Shown: positions 23,980-33,950, counted from the first letter of the stretch. The stretch is 64,000 nt of DNA from JANOSH01 sp031415695 (GCA_031415695.1 JANOSH010000050.1:40045-104044), one strand, 5' to 3'. The notes: generated by a model from the sequence alone, not told the origin. Program-made: numbers and translations.

Positions 23980-26296
23980 CACTGACACTGAAGCCACAGT
24001 GCCCGCACCTGTGCCTAAGACCACCGTGTCGATCACGGTCGACGGCAAGCCTCACGAGGCCAACCCTGGTCAGTTGGTCATCGATGCCTGCGAAGACGCA
24101 GGCGTCTTCGTTCCACGGTTCTGCCACCACCCACGCATGGCTCCTGTCGGCATGTGCCGTCAATGCCTCGTCGAGGTGCAGGGCCCGCGGGGTCCAATGA
24201 TGGTTGTGTCGTGCATGACTGTGGTCTCGGCCGACCAGGCTGTCTTGACCGATACCCCGACCGTCAAGAAAGCCCAAGAGGGTGTGCTCGAGTTCTTGCT
24301 CGCCAATCATCCGCTCGACTGCCCAGTCTGCGACAAGGGCGGCGAATGCCCGCTACAGGACCAGGCGTTCAGCCACGGACCAGGCGAAAGTCGGTATGTC
24401 GAGGCAAAGCGTAACTACGAAAAGCCCATCCCCATCAGTGATCTCGTTTTCCTCGACCGAGAACGATGCATTCTGTGCGACCGGTGTACCCGTTTCGCCA
24501 AGGAAGTTGCCGGCGACCCGCTCATCCACTTCACGTCACGAGGCAACGACACACAGGTCCAAACGTTCCCAGGTGATCCGTTCTCGTCGTACTTCAGCGG
24601 CAACACCGTCCAGATCTGCCCGGTTGGTGCGTTGACCGCCAAGCCGTATCGCTTCAAAGCTCGTCCGTGGGATCTCGACCAAACCCGGTCGACGTGCACA
24701 ACGTGCGCAGTTGGCTGCCAGACCGTTGTCCAGTCGAGCCGTGACGAGTTACTGCGTTACCAAGGCCACGACGACGACGACGTCAACTGGGGTTGGCTGT
24801 GCGACAAAGGTCGCTTTGGTTTCGAGTCGCCTAACAGCGACCAGCGTCTCACCGACCCGCTTGTCGTCGCTCACGGTTCGCTCTCCACCACCACCTGGAA
24901 CGCAGCGCTCGACGCCGCCACCAAGCTCATCAAGAAGGCAATTGCCGACGGCGGACCAACAAAGCTCGCGGTAATCGGCGGCGCCCGTTTGGCCAACGAA
25001 GACGCAACGGCGTGGGCCCGGCTGGCCAAGCGCGTTATCGGCACCCCGCACGTCGATGCGCAGCTCGGTGACGGTCTACCGGTCGAACTGCTTGGTCTAC
25101 CCCGAGCTTCGATCACCGAGGCCTGCTCGGCGTCCACACTGGTTCTGCTGGGGCCCGATCTCAAAGAAGAACTTCCGGTTCTGTACCTTCGCATTCGTGA
25201 CGCGGCCGAGAAGCGCACAATTCGACTCATCGAAATCAGCCCGACCCAGACTGGTCTGTCCAAGTATGCGTATACGAGCATCCGTAGTGCTCCTGGTGAG
25301 CAGGCCGGTGCCGTGCGTCAGCTTCTCATCGACGAAGCCGAACAGCTCGCAAAGGGACAGGTTGTAGTCGTTGCTGGCCGTTCGAACTTGGCCGAAAGCC
25401 CAACGTTCACCATGGACGCTCTCGCGACGCTGCAAGCCGGCGTTACTGGCCTCAAGGTGCTGCCGGCATTGCGACGTGGCAACATCGTCGGAGCCATCCA
25501 AGCGGGCTTGACGCCGGGCGACGGTGGCCGCGACACGGCAGGAATTCTTCGTGACGCGGCGGCTGGTCACATCGGGTGTCTGGTGCTGCTCGGCGCCGAT
25601 CCGCTCAGTGATTTCCCCGACTACGAACTTGCCCGTCAAGGTTTGGCGGGTGCCGGTTCGATTATCGCTATCGATACGTTCCTCACGTCGAGTTCGGCAA
25701 TGGCTACGGTGGTACTCCCTGCCGCGGGGTATGGCGAGCGAGCCGGATCCACGACCAATATCGAGGGTCGTGTCTTGCCGCTCACGCAGAAGGTAAACCC
25801 CAAGGGTGTGAGCCGGCCCGACTGGATGATCGCTCGCGATCTCTCCGACCGACTTGGCGGCGACCTTGGCATCGAATCGCTCGACGATGCGCACGATCTG
25901 TATATGGCACTCGTCGCCGCGCTCGCCCCGTCCTCCATGCCGTTGTCGAACTCGTCGTCGCTGCCGCCCACTCGAGGGGGCTACGACCTTCGTCTAGTCG
26001 TCGGCCACAATCTGTATGACGAAGGTGTGGCTTTGCGAACGTCGCCGTCGCTCAGCGAGCTCAGCCGCGGGGCTCATGCTCGGCTCCATCCAATCGATGC
26101 AGGCCGCCTTGGAGCCATCAATGGCACCCGCGTTCGTATCACCGCTAGGTCGGGGCGTACGCTCACGATTCCGGTTTTCGCCGACGACGCCGTGCCCCAG
26201 GGTCTGGTTGCGGTTGCCGCTAACCAACGCGATCAGATCAGCGATCTCATCGACATCCACGCGGTAACCAACGACGTAAAGGTCGATCTAGCATGA
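23972..26296 (+). CDS. nuoG: NADH-quinone oxidoreductase subunit G (copy 1)
   Basis: A 774-aa subunit with several iron-sulfur clusters and a molybdopterin-oxidoreductase fold without a working active site. In order: a [2Fe-2S] domain (FCHHPRMAPVGMCRQC), a His-Cys3 cluster site (HPLDCPVCDKGGECPLQD), a [4Fe-4S] site (CILCDRCTRF with later CPVGALT), and the CxxC-type motif CTTCAVGC followed by WLCDKGRF, which matches the ligands of the extra N7 cluster. The rest is the alpha/beta MopB domain. The ATG at 23972 inside the end of nuoF gives a normal N-terminus; earlier in-frame ATGs are inside nuoF. It overlaps nuoH by 4 bp. Confidence 0.94.
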   Translation: MSDTDTEATVPAPVPKTTVSITVDGKPHEANPGQLVIDACEDAGVFVPRFCHHPRMAPVGMCRQCLVEVQGPRGPMMVVSCMTVVSADQAVLTDTPTVKKAQEGVLEFLLANHPLDCPVCDKGGECPLQDQAFSHGPGESRYVEAKRNYEKPIPISDLVFLDRERCILCDRCTRFAKEVAGDPLIHFTSRGNDTQVQTFPGDPFSSYFSGNTVQICPVGALTAKPYRFKARPWDLDQTRSTCTTCAVGCQTVVQSSRDELLRYQGHDDDDVNWGWLCDKGRFGFESPNSDQRLTDPLVVAHGSLSTTTWNAALDAATKLIKKAIADGGPTKLAVIGGARLANEDATAWARLAKRVIGTPHVDAQLGDGLPVELLGLPRASITEACSASTLVLLGPDLKEELPVLYLRIRDAAEKRTIRLIEISPTQTGLSKYAYTSIRSAPGEQAGAVRQLLIDEAEQLAKGQVVVVAGRSNLAESPTFTMDALATLQAGVTGLKVLPALRRGNIVGAIQAGLTPGDGGRDTAGILRDAAAGHIGCLVLLGADPLSDFPDYELARQGLAGAGSIIAIDTFLTSSSAMATVVLPAAGYGERAGSTTNIEGRVLPLTQKVNPKGVSRPDWMIARDLSDRLGGDLGIESLDDAHDLYMALVAALAPSSMPLSNSSSLPPTRGGYDLRLVVGHNLYDEGVALRTSPSLSELSRGAHARLHPIDAGRLGAINGTRVRITARSGRTLTIPVFADDAVPQGLVAVAANQRDQISDLIDIHAVTNDVKVDLA

Positions 26297-27501
26297 TCTT
26301 CGCGCTTGATCCCCTTCTCGGTGGTGACATCGATGTGAGCGTTGTGCTCGTCGTACTTCTCAAGGTCGTCGTTGCGTTTGTGTTTCTTCTCGTTGCCACC
26401 ATGCTCATGGTGTGGTTCGAACGCAAGGTCATCTCGCGTATGCAGAACCGTGTCGGCCCGAACAAGGCTGGCCCGTGGGGTCTGCTGCAGACACTTGCCG
26501 ATGGAACCAAGTTCTTCTTCAAGGAAGATCTTGTACCTGAAAGGGCCGATCGGTTCGTCTTCAAACTCGCACCGTATCTGTCGCTCATTCCGGCGTTCCT
26601 TGTCTTTACCGTCATCCCGATCGGTGGCGATTTCGCCGACGGCGACGGCACTATCAGCATCTTTGGTCATCGCACACTGCTGCAGTTGGCCGACCCACCC
26701 GTCGGCATTCTTCTGGTTCTCGCCATGAGCTCTATTGCGGTGTATGGCATCATGCTGGCCGGGTGGGCGTCGGGTTCCAAGTATCCACTTCTTGGTTCGG
26801 TCCGGGCCTCGGCTCAGATGATCAGCTACGAAGCGGCACTCGGCTTATCGATCCTTACTGTCGTGCTCGTCACAGGCACGTTGCAAACAACAGGTTTCGT
26901 GGCCGCTCAAACTGGTTTGGCCAACTGGAACATTGTCGCTACCGGCATCTTGCCGTTCTTCGTGTTTGTCGTGGCCGCTACCGCCGAACTTAACCGACCG
27001 CCGTTCGACCTGGTCGAGGCTGAACAAGAGCTGGTGGGTGGATTCAATACCGAGTACGCCTCGATTCGTTTCGCCCTTTTCTTCCTCGCCGAATTCATGA
27101 ATACCATTACGATGTCGGCGCTGATCGTGACGCTGTTCCTCGGTGGACCCCAGGCACCGTTTGGTTTCCTTCGCAACTTGCCCGGCCCACAATGGGCATG
27201 GGGCATCGTGTGGTTCTTCGCCAAGTTGTTTATCTTCTTGTTCATGTATGTGTGGTTCCGAGCCACGCTTCCTCGTTTGCGATACGACCAGTTGATGAAT
27301 CTCGGCTGGAAGCTGCTCATCCCAATCTCGCTGGCCTGGCTCATGCTTCTTGCCTCGTTGCGGGTGGCTCAAGACCAGGGCTGGAATCGACTCATCGTGG
27401 TGGTTATCGACATGGTGGTGTTCCTCGTGTGTGCTGCACTGTTCACGGCGGCGTTGCGAGTGAGTTCTCGCAACCGACAAGCGGAAGGTTCTGCTTACTG
27501 A
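26293..27501 (+). CDS. nuoH: NADH-quinone oxidoreductase subunit H (copy 1)
   Basis: A 402-aa, roughly eight-helix membrane subunit that forms the quinone entry channel. Diagnostic segments are WFERKVISRMQNRVGPNKAG, FFFKEDLVPERADR, the acidic loop AELNRPPFDLVEAEQELVGG with FNTEYAS, and RATLPRLRYDQLM. Length is slightly above average because of a C-terminal tail. The stop overlaps the nuoI start (TGATG). Confidence 0.95.
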   Translation: MIFALDPLLGGDIDVSVVLVVLLKVVVAFVFLLVATMLMVWFERKVISRMQNRVGPNKAGPWGLLQTLADGTKFFFKEDLVPERADRFVFKLAPYLSLIPAFLVFTVIPIGGDFADGDGTISIFGHRTLLQLADPPVGILLVLAMSSIAVYGIMLAGWASGSKYPLLGSVRASAQMISYEAALGLSILTVVLVTGTLQTTGFVAAQTGLANWNIVATGILPFFVFVVAATAELNRPPFDLVEAEQELVGGFNTEYASIRFALFFLAEFMNTITMSALIVTLFLGGPQAPFGFLRNLPGPQWAWGIVWFFAKLFIFLFMYVWFRATLPRLRYDQLMNLGWKLLIPISLAWLMLLASLRVAQDQGWNRLIVVVIDMVVFLVCAALFTAALRVSSRNRQAEGSAY

Positions 27502-28127
27502 TGGGCTACTTCGCAGGATTCGCTATTACCGCCCGGCAGATTTGGCGCAAGGACAGCCGTGTCACCCGTGAGTATTCGGGGGGTCGAGAAGCCCACGGTA
27601 AAAAGGGCGATGCTCACGACGTGAAGGCTGACAAGCCCGAACGGTTGCATGGTCGCCATGTGCTCAACCGGTATGAAGACGGCATGGAAAAATGCATCGG
27701 CTGCGAGTTATGCGCCGGCGTCTGCCCGGCGCGTTGCATCTACGTTCGTGGTGCCGATAACGATCCAGATAACCCTACGTCGCCGGGTGAACGGTTCGGG
27801 TACGTCTACGAGATCAACTACCTGCGTTGTATTCATTGCGACCTGTGCGTCGAGGCATGTCCCACCGAAGCGATCACGGAAACCAAGATGTTCGAGTTCA
27901 GTTTCCTGAACCGCAAGGACGCCATCTACACCAAGGCCGAACTGGTCGTCGACGATGCCGGCCTTCCCCAGCACCTGCCGTGGGAAGACTGGCGGCCGGG
28001 CGAGGACCAGCACACGTCGGCGTGGATGCGCGCTACGTCGCCAGGCGGCGACGCCGATTTCGTCGGCGAGGTTGGCTGGAGCGGCGAACTTGGTTACGGC
28101 GTACGTCAGCCCGAGGAGAAAGCCTGA
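27501..28127 (+). CDS. nuoI: NADH-quinone oxidoreductase subunit I (copy 1)
   Basis: A 208-aa peripheral subunit with two [4Fe-4S] clusters (N6a, N6b) that pass electrons to NuoB. The motifs are CIGCELCAGVCPARC and CIHCDLCVEACPTEA. The N-terminal amphipathic segment is GYFAGFAITARQIW, and a His/Lys-rich linker precedes the clusters. The ATG at 27501 is in an overlap with the nuoH stop; the longer open frame upstream lies in nuoH. Confidence 0.95.
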   Translation: MGYFAGFAITARQIWRKDSRVTREYSGGREAHGKKGDAHDVKADKPERLHGRHVLNRYEDGMEKCIGCELCAGVCPARCIYVRGADNDPDNPTSPGERFGYVYEINYLRCIHCDLCVEACPTEAITETKMFEFSFLNRKDAIYTKAELVVDDAGLPQHLPWEDWRPGEDQHTSAWMRATSPGGDADFVGEVGWSGELGYGVRQPEEKA

Positions 28128-28669
28128 TGGTTGAAGTTGCCGTCTTTGTCGTTGCGGCCCTGATCATTCTTGTCGGCGCTGTTGGCGTCGTTGTTCGAAA
28201 TCATCCGGTCCATAGTGCGCTGTCGCTCGTCATGACCCTGTTCGGGGTTGCCGTACTGTTCCTTGCCCTCGATGCTCAATTCCTCGCCGCAGTACAGGTC
28301 ATTGTCTACGCAGGCGCAATTGTCGTGTTGTTTCTGTTCGTCATTATGTTGCTCGGTGTCGATAAGGTCGAAAGTCTTCGGGCCGATCGGCTTGGGGGTC
28401 AGCGTCCCATGGCGGCCGTCGTCGGAATTGCGTCGGTGGGACTGCTTCTCGCCGCCATTCTTACCGGCGGTGAACGTCGTGTTACCGGAGCGCGCACCGT
28501 TACCGACCCCGCTGCAGGTGGCGAAGAAAACATCAAGGCCCTGGCACGTTCGGTCTTTAGTGACTACGTGTTCGCATTCGAAGCAACGAGCGTGCTCCTC
28601 GTCGTTGCTGTCATTGCCACGGTAATGCTGGCCCGCAAACCACCCAAGCAGCACAAGGATTCGTCGTGA
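28127..28669 (+). CDS. nuoJ: NADH-quinone oxidoreductase subunit J (copy 1)
   Basis: A 180-aa, five-helix membrane subunit. Typical segments are HPVHSALSLVMTLFGVAVLFLALDAQFLA (split here only for reference, it is continuous from about residue 25) and QVIVYAGAIVVLFLFVIMLLG, the latter being the helix with the pi-bulge that links the quinone site to the membrane axis. Start fixed by a TGATG overlap with nuoI, end by a TGATG overlap with nuoK. Confidence 0.93.
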   Translation: MVEVAVFVVAALIILVGAVGVVVRNHPVHSALSLVMTLFGVAVLFLALDAQFLAAVQVIVYAGAIVVLFLFVIMLLGVDKVESLRADRLGGQRPMAAVVGIASVGLLLAAILTGGERRVTGARTVTDPAAGGEENIKALARSVFSDYVFAFEATSVLLVVAVIATVMLARKPPKQHKDSS

Positions 28670-28983
28670 TGTTGGCCGTTCAAACCACGCCCACGTGGTA
28701 TCTCGTGCTCGCGGCGGTGGTGTTTGCCATCGGGGCTGTGGGAGTTCTCATTCGACGAAACCCAATCATCATGTTTATGTGCGTTGAGCTCATGCTCAAT
28801 GCCGTCAACCTGTCATTCGTGGCCTTGTCGAAAGCACTCGACGATATTGCCGGCCAGACCGTGGTGTTCTTCGTGCTGGTGGTTGCCGCCGCCGAGGTTG
28901 TTGTCGGACTAGGCATCGTCGTGGCGCTCCTGCGACGACAGCCCGGCGCTACCGCCGACGATGTCGCAACGATGAAGGGATAG
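28669..28983 (+). CDS. nuoK: NADH-quinone oxidoreductase subunit K (copy 1)
   Basis: A 104-aa three-helix subunit. Conserved glutamates lie in IIMFMCVELMLNAVNL (helix 2) and VVAAAEVVVGLGIVVAL (helix 3), the two acidic residues of the proton path. Normal length. The ATG at 28669 overlaps the nuoJ stop; the GTG one codon earlier is an alternative. Confidence 0.95.
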   Translation: MLAVQTTPTWYLVLAAVVFAIGAVGVLIRRNPIIMFMCVELMLNAVNLSFVALSKALDDIAGQTVVFFVLVVAAAEVVVGLGIVVALLRRQPGATADDVATMKG

Positions 28984-28987
28984 CGCA

Positions 28988-30883
28988 ATGTTGCAAATGG
29001 TCTGGCTTATCCCAGCGCTTCCCCTCCTCGGATTCGTCCTGTTATTGCTTGTTGGCCCCCGTCTGGGCGAACCCAACTCTGGTCGTCTCGCAACGCTCAT
29101 GGCGGCATCATCGTTCGGCGTGACGGTGGCGATGTTCTTTGCGCTGCTCAACCGCGAGCCCGAAGAACGTGAGTATGTGAAGACACTCTTCACGTGGATT
29201 CCGGCTGGCAACCTCACGGTTGATTTCGGTTTCTTGGCCGATCCGCTGTCGATCACCATGGCCCTGTTCGTTACCGGCATCGGCACGCTCATCCACCTGT
29301 ATGCCATCGGCTATATGCATGGCGATCCGAAGTTCTCCAAGTTTTTCTTGTACCTGAACCTGTTCGTGTTCTCGATGCTGATGCTCGTTCTTGGTAGCAA
29401 CATGCTCGTCACGTTCCTTGGCTGGGAAGGTGTGGGCACGTGCTCGTACTTCCTCATCAGTTTCTGGCATACCCGCGACTCGGCCGCCACTGCTGGCAAG
29501 AAGGCGTTCGTAACCAACCGTGTCGGCGACTGGGGGTTCATGGTTGCCATGTTCTTCACGTTCCAGGCCTTGGGAAACCTCGACTACTTGCATCTCAAAG
29601 AGAATGCACACAGCCTCAGCAACACAACTGCAGCTGCCATTGCCCTGTTCTTGTTTATCGGCGCCGCCGGAAAGAGCGCACAGTTACCGTTGTACATCTG
29701 GCTACCTGACGCCATGGAAGGTCCAACCCCGGTATCGGCCCTCATCCACGCGGCAACCATGGTTACCGCCGGCGTTTTCCTCATGACCCGAGCCGCCAGC
29801 GTGCTTCATGTAGTGCCCGAGATCGGCACCGTCATCGCTATTGTCGGTGCGTTAACCGCACTGTTCGCAGCCACCGTCGCAGTGGCCCAAAACGACATAA
29901 AGAAAGTGCTGGCGTATTCCACGATCAGTCAACTTGGCTACATGTTCCTTGCCGTCGGCTCAGGTGCCTATGTCGCCGCCATCTTCCATATGGTGACCCA
30001 CGCCTTCTTCAAGGCGCTCATGTTCCTCGGGTCGGGATCGGTTATCCACGGCATGCACAACGAGCAAGACATGCGCCGCATGGGTATGTTGCGCAAGCTC
30101 ATGCCGGTCACGGCCATCACGTTCATCATCGGCTGGCTGGCTATTGCCGGTGTGCCGCCCTTTTCTGGCTTCTGGTCGAAGGACGAAATCCTCCTCGGTG
30201 CTTGGGGTAAAAGCCCCGTGCTGTGGGCGGTAGGGCTCGTTACGGCGTTGCTCACGGCGTACTACATGACTCGCCAGGTCATCATGGTTTTCTTCGGCGA
30301 CGCTCGTTGGGAGTCGCACGCCGAGGAACACGGTGCGCATGGCGATTTCAAGCCCCACGAGAGCCCGTGGATCATGCTGGCGCCCCTCGTTGTACTTGCC
30401 GGTCTTGCCGCAGTGGGCGGCGGGCTCAACCTGCCATTTACTCACGGCACCAAGTTGCTAGAGCAATGGCTCGAGCCAGTCGTTGGCGAGTTCGAACACC
30501 ACTCGAGCGTTACAGCAGGCGGCAAGTTCGGTCTTGCCATTGCCGCAACTGTTGCCTCGCTGATTGGTATCGCAGTTGCGTACTCCATCTACGAAAAGAA
30601 GCGGCGTCCGGCGATCGAGCCCGAAATCTTGGCTCGGGGCTGGCGATACGACGAAGTGATCTCGTCGTTCATGGGTGGGCCGGGTCGCAAACTGTTCGAG
30701 GTCACAGCGCTCGCCGATGCGAAGGTCGTCGACGGTTTGGTCAACAAGATCGGTAACGACACGCAAGACATCGGCAATATCATTCGCAAGATTCAGACCG
30801 GTTACGTCCGTCAGTACGCCGCGGGTATTGGCATCGGTGCCGTGCTGTTGCTTGTTTGGTTTGTCAGCCGAGGGGTGTTGTGA
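28988..30883 (+). CDS. nuoL: NADH-quinone oxidoreductase subunit L (copy 1)
   Basis: A 631-aa antiporter-like subunit, about 16 helices, with the C-terminal lateral helix that clamps the membrane arm. The proton-path glutamate is in LGWEGVGTCSYFLISFW, and the broken-helix region is LPLYIWLPDAMEGPTPVSAL with IHAATMVTAGVFL. It begins 4 nt after nuoK and overlaps nuoM by one base. Confidence 0.95.
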   Translation: MLQMVWLIPALPLLGFVLLLLVGPRLGEPNSGRLATLMAASSFGVTVAMFFALLNREPEEREYVKTLFTWIPAGNLTVDFGFLADPLSITMALFVTGIGTLIHLYAIGYMHGDPKFSKFFLYLNLFVFSMLMLVLGSNMLVTFLGWEGVGTCSYFLISFWHTRDSAATAGKKAFVTNRVGDWGFMVAMFFTFQALGNLDYLHLKENAHSLSNTTAAAIALFLFIGAAGKSAQLPLYIWLPDAMEGPTPVSALIHAATMVTAGVFLMTRAASVLHVVPEIGTVIAIVGALTALFAATVAVAQNDIKKVLAYSTISQLGYMFLAVGSGAYVAAIFHMVTHAFFKALMFLGSGSVIHGMHNEQDMRRMGMLRKLMPVTAITFIIGWLAIAGVPPFSGFWSKDEILLGAWGKSPVLWAVGLVTALLTAYYMTRQVIMVFFGDARWESHAEEHGAHGDFKPHESPWIMLAPLVVLAGLAAVGGGLNLPFTHGTKLLEQWLEPVVGEFEHHSSVTAGGKFGLAIAATVASLIGIAVAYSIYEKKRRPAIEPEILARGWRYDEVISSFMGGPGRKLFEVTALADAKVVDGLVNKIGNDTQDIGNIIRKIQTGYVRQYAAGIGIGAVLLLVWFVSRGVL

Positions 30884-32442
30884 TGTTGTTGGCTTCTGAG
30901 GCTGTTGCCTCTCCCTTTCCGCTGCTCACCGCGCTGGTCCTCCTACCGCTCGTCGGTGCATGTGTGGTTGCGGCGTTGCCGCGTCGTCGGCCGGAAATTA
31001 CCCGCCTGGTGGGTTTGCTCTTTACCGTCGGCACCGGGGCACTCAGCATCTATTTGTTGGCCAAATTCCGAGCGGGCGAGGCGGGCTACCAGTTCGAGAG
31101 CAAGCACGAATGGATCCCCAGTTGGGGTGCCGGTTGGCATGTTGGCATCGACGGGATCTCGCTGTTTATGGTGGTGCTCTCGGGCATTTTGTTCCCCTTG
31201 GCCCTTGTGGCGGTCAAACCTCACCACAATGAGAAGGCGTACTACGCGTGGTTGCTCGTGCTTGAAGCTGGGGTCATCGGCAGCTTTGTCTCGCTCGACT
31301 TGTTGTTGTTCTTTCTGTTCTTCGAGGTCGTTCTCGTCCCCATGTACTTCCTCATTGGTGGCTGGGGTTACGACAAACGCATTTACGCGGCGACAAAGTT
31401 CTTTGTGTTCACCGTGGCCGGCTCGGCGCTAATGCTGGTGGCAATGGTGGCGACGGCCGCGTTGTACAACAAGGAGTACGGCAGGTACACGTTCGACCTT
31501 GTAGAACTCACCACCGGTGGTTCGTTGCCGTACCGGTCGGCTCGCCTCTTGTTCCTAGCCTTCGCTGTGGCGTTCGCGGTCAAGGTTCCCCTCGTGCCGT
31601 TCCACACGTGGCTCCCCGACGCTCACACACAGGCCCCAACTGCAGGCTCGGTCATTCTGGCTGGGGTCATGCTCAAGCTGGGTACGTACGGCCTCATCCG
31701 GTTCGGCATCGAGCTGTTCCCCGAGGCCTCACATCACTACCGGCACGGGCTCATGGTGCTGGCGGTAATCGGCATCATCTATGGTGCCATTTGCGCCACG
31801 ATGCAAACCGACCTCAAGCGCCTGGTGGCATACTCATCGGTCGCCCACCTGGGCTTTATCGTGCTCGGCACGTTCGCACTCACCACGACATCTGGAAACG
31901 GCGCGGTGCTCCAGATGGTCAACCATGGTGTGTCTACAGGTGCGCTGTTCTTGATGGTCGGCATGATCTACGAACGGCGTCACACCCGACAGATCAGTGA
32001 ACTCACCGGATTGCAAAAAGTGGCACCAATCTTTGCTGGCGCGTTCACCCTGGTGATGTTGTCGTCGATCGGCGTGCCGGGCCTTAACGGCTTCGTGGGC
32101 GAGTTCCTCATCCTTCTCGGCTCCTTCCGCACGGCACGTTGGTATGTAGTTGTTGCCACCGTCGGGGTCATTCTTGCGGCGCTGTATCTGTTATGGGCGT
32201 ATCAATGCGTGTTCCACGGCGAACCCGACGAAGCCAACAAAACCTTCCCCGAACTCAAGCTGTCCGAGGGTTTGGTTCTGTTGCCGTTCGCCGTTCTCAT
32301 CGTGGTATGCGGCATCTATCCCAAGCCGATGCTCGACCGCATCGAGCCGAGCATGACGCGCATCTTGCAACGAGTCGAGGCCGAGGTACCTAACTTCGTT
32401 AACCCGGACTCTGCCGATGCCACTGAAGGAGAGGGGCACTAA
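30883..32442 (+). CDS. nuoM: NADH-quinone oxidoreductase subunit M (copy 1)
   Basis: A 519-aa, about 14-helix antiporter-like proton channel subunit. Key glutamate in LFFEVVLVPMYFLIGGW; the discontinuous helix carries VPFHTWLPDAHTQAPTAGSV; further landmarks are DLKRLVAYSSVAHLGF and GLNGFVGEFLIL. The ATG at 30883 lies in a TGATG overlap with nuoL and the stop in a TAATG overlap with nuoN. Confidence 0.95.
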   Translation: MLLASEAVASPFPLLTALVLLPLVGACVVAALPRRRPEITRLVGLLFTVGTGALSIYLLAKFRAGEAGYQFESKHEWIPSWGAGWHVGIDGISLFMVVLSGILFPLALVAVKPHHNEKAYYAWLLVLEAGVIGSFVSLDLLLFFLFFEVVLVPMYFLIGGWGYDKRIYAATKFFVFTVAGSALMLVAMVATAALYNKEYGRYTFDLVELTTGGSLPYRSARLLFLAFAVAFAVKVPLVPFHTWLPDAHTQAPTAGSVILAGVMLKLGTYGLIRFGIELFPEASHHYRHGLMVLAVIGIIYGAICATMQTDLKRLVAYSSVAHLGFIVLGTFALTTTSGNGAVLQMVNHGVSTGALFLMVGMIYERRHTRQISELTGLQKVAPIFAGAFTLVMLSSIGVPGLNGFVGEFLILLGSFRTARWYVVVATVGVILAALYLLWAYQCVFHGEPDEANKTFPELKLSEGLVLLPFAVLIVVCGIYPKPMLDRIEPSMTRILQRVEAEVPNFVNPDSADATEGEGH

Positions 32443-33950
32443 TGCTCCCAGTGCAAGCCGAACCCTCGCCGGTGTTTGTTGGACCCAACATCGACTGGTT
32501 CTCTCTTAGCCCCATGCTTGTTCTTTTGGGCGGTGCTCTGGCGATTTTGTTGTTGGGAGCCCTGTTCCCCGGCCGTTGGTTCCGAGGTGCTCACGCCCTC
32601 ATGACCGCAGTTGTTGCTGGCGCTGCGGGCACCATGGCCATTGTCTTGTGGCACAAGATCTCCGACGGCCCAAAGGGTTTGGTCGGTGGTGCGCTCACCC
32701 TCGACGGGTTCGGAACGTTCCTCACCATCCTTATCTGTGCATCGGTGCTACTCACGGTACTGTTCACCGACGATTACGTGCGGCGTGAAGGTCTTGAGGG
32801 CGTCGAGAACTTCGTGCTCATATTGTTGGCTGCCATAGGCGCAATCATCATGGTGATGGCCAACGATCTTCTCGTCCTGTTCGTTGGGCTCGAGATTTTG
32901 TCCATCACGCTGTACGCCATGGCTGCGTCCCATCTCAGGCGCAGCAGCAGCCAAGAGTCGGCCGTAAAATACTTCGTACTGGGCGGCTTTGCGTCGGCGT
33001 TCCTGCTGTACGGCATGGCGCTTATTTATGGTGCTACCGGCTCCACGAACTTCACGGTCATCGCACGCTTCTTGTCGACCACGGTGGTGTTCGATAACGG
33101 CCTGCTCATGGCGGGCTTTGCGCTCATGCTGGTTGGGCTCGGGTTCAAAGTGGCGGCGGCACCGTTCCAGCAATGGACTCCCGACGTCTACGAAGGCGCA
33201 CCGTCGCCTGTAACTGGCTTTATGGCATCGGTGGCCAAGGCCGCGGCGTTCGGCGGGCTTATCCGTGTGTTCGTCGTCGTGTTCTCTAGTCGAGTAGCCG
33301 ACTGGCGTCCTGCGGTCCTGGTGATGACCATTCTCACCCTTATCGTCGGGTCATTTGTCGCCATTGTTCAGACCGACGTGAAGCGCATGCTCGCCTACTC
33401 ATCAATCAGTCATGCCGGATTCATACTGCTGGGCGTTCACGCGGCAAGCGCATCTGGGGTATCGGGTTCGCTGGTATACCTCGCTGCCTACGCCATCATG
33501 GTGCTCGGCAGCTTTGGTGTCGTCACCCTTGTCGGCCGCACCGGCGATGGCAATCACAGCTTGGCGAGTTATCGGGGTCTGGCAAAGGAGCGCCCCGTTC
33601 TGGCGTTCGTGTTCGCTATCTTCCTCCTTGCTCAGGCCGGCACGCCGCTCACATCGGGCTTCATTGCCAAGCTTGGTGTACTTCGTGCTGCAGTCGACAA
33701 CAACAGTTACGGCCTTGCCGTTCTCGCTATGGCGTGTGCAGCGGTGTCGATCTTCATGTACCTACGCATCGTTGTGGCCATGTTTTTGTCCGATCCCGAA
33801 TCGGGTGACGAGGCTCGTGAGAAGATTCGCGTTCCGTTGTCGGCTGGGGTTGGCCTCGTCGCCGCGTTGGCATTCACGATTGTTGCGGGCGTGCTACCGA
33901 GTTGGCTCGTCGACCTCGCCGACAAGGCCATTCCGGCACTCGGCTTCTAG
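32442..33950 (+). CDS. nuoN: NADH-quinone oxidoreductase subunit N (copy 1)
   Basis: A 502-aa, 14-helix antiporter-like subunit nearest the quinone end. The conserved glutamate is in FVGLEILSITLYAMAA, with VAAAPFQQWTPDVYEGAPSPV and DVKRMLAYSSISHAGF as family signatures. It ends the first nuo operon. Its last 57 bp overlap the 3' end of a convergent amidotransferase gene, so no room is left for an ordinary terminator. Confidence 0.95.
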   Translation: MLPVQAEPSPVFVGPNIDWFSLSPMLVLLGGALAILLLGALFPGRWFRGAHALMTAVVAGAAGTMAIVLWHKISDGPKGLVGGALTLDGFGTFLTILICASVLLTVLFTDDYVRREGLEGVENFVLILLAAIGAIIMVMANDLLVLFVGLEILSITLYAMAASHLRRSSSQESAVKYFVLGGFASAFLLYGMALIYGATGSTNFTVIARFLSTTVVFDNGLLMAGFALMLVGLGFKVAAAPFQQWTPDVYEGAPSPVTGFMASVAKAAAFGGLIRVFVVVFSSRVADWRPAVLVMTILTLIVGSFVAIVQTDVKRMLAYSSISHAGFILLGVHAASASGVSGSLVYLAAYAIMVLGSFGVVTLVGRTGDGNHSLASYRGLAKERPVLAFVFAIFLLAQAGTPLTSGFIAKLGVLRAAVDNNSYGLAVLAMACAAVSIFMYLRIVVAMFLSDPESGDEAREKIRVPLSAGVGLVAALAFTIVAGVLPSWLVDLADKAIPALGF

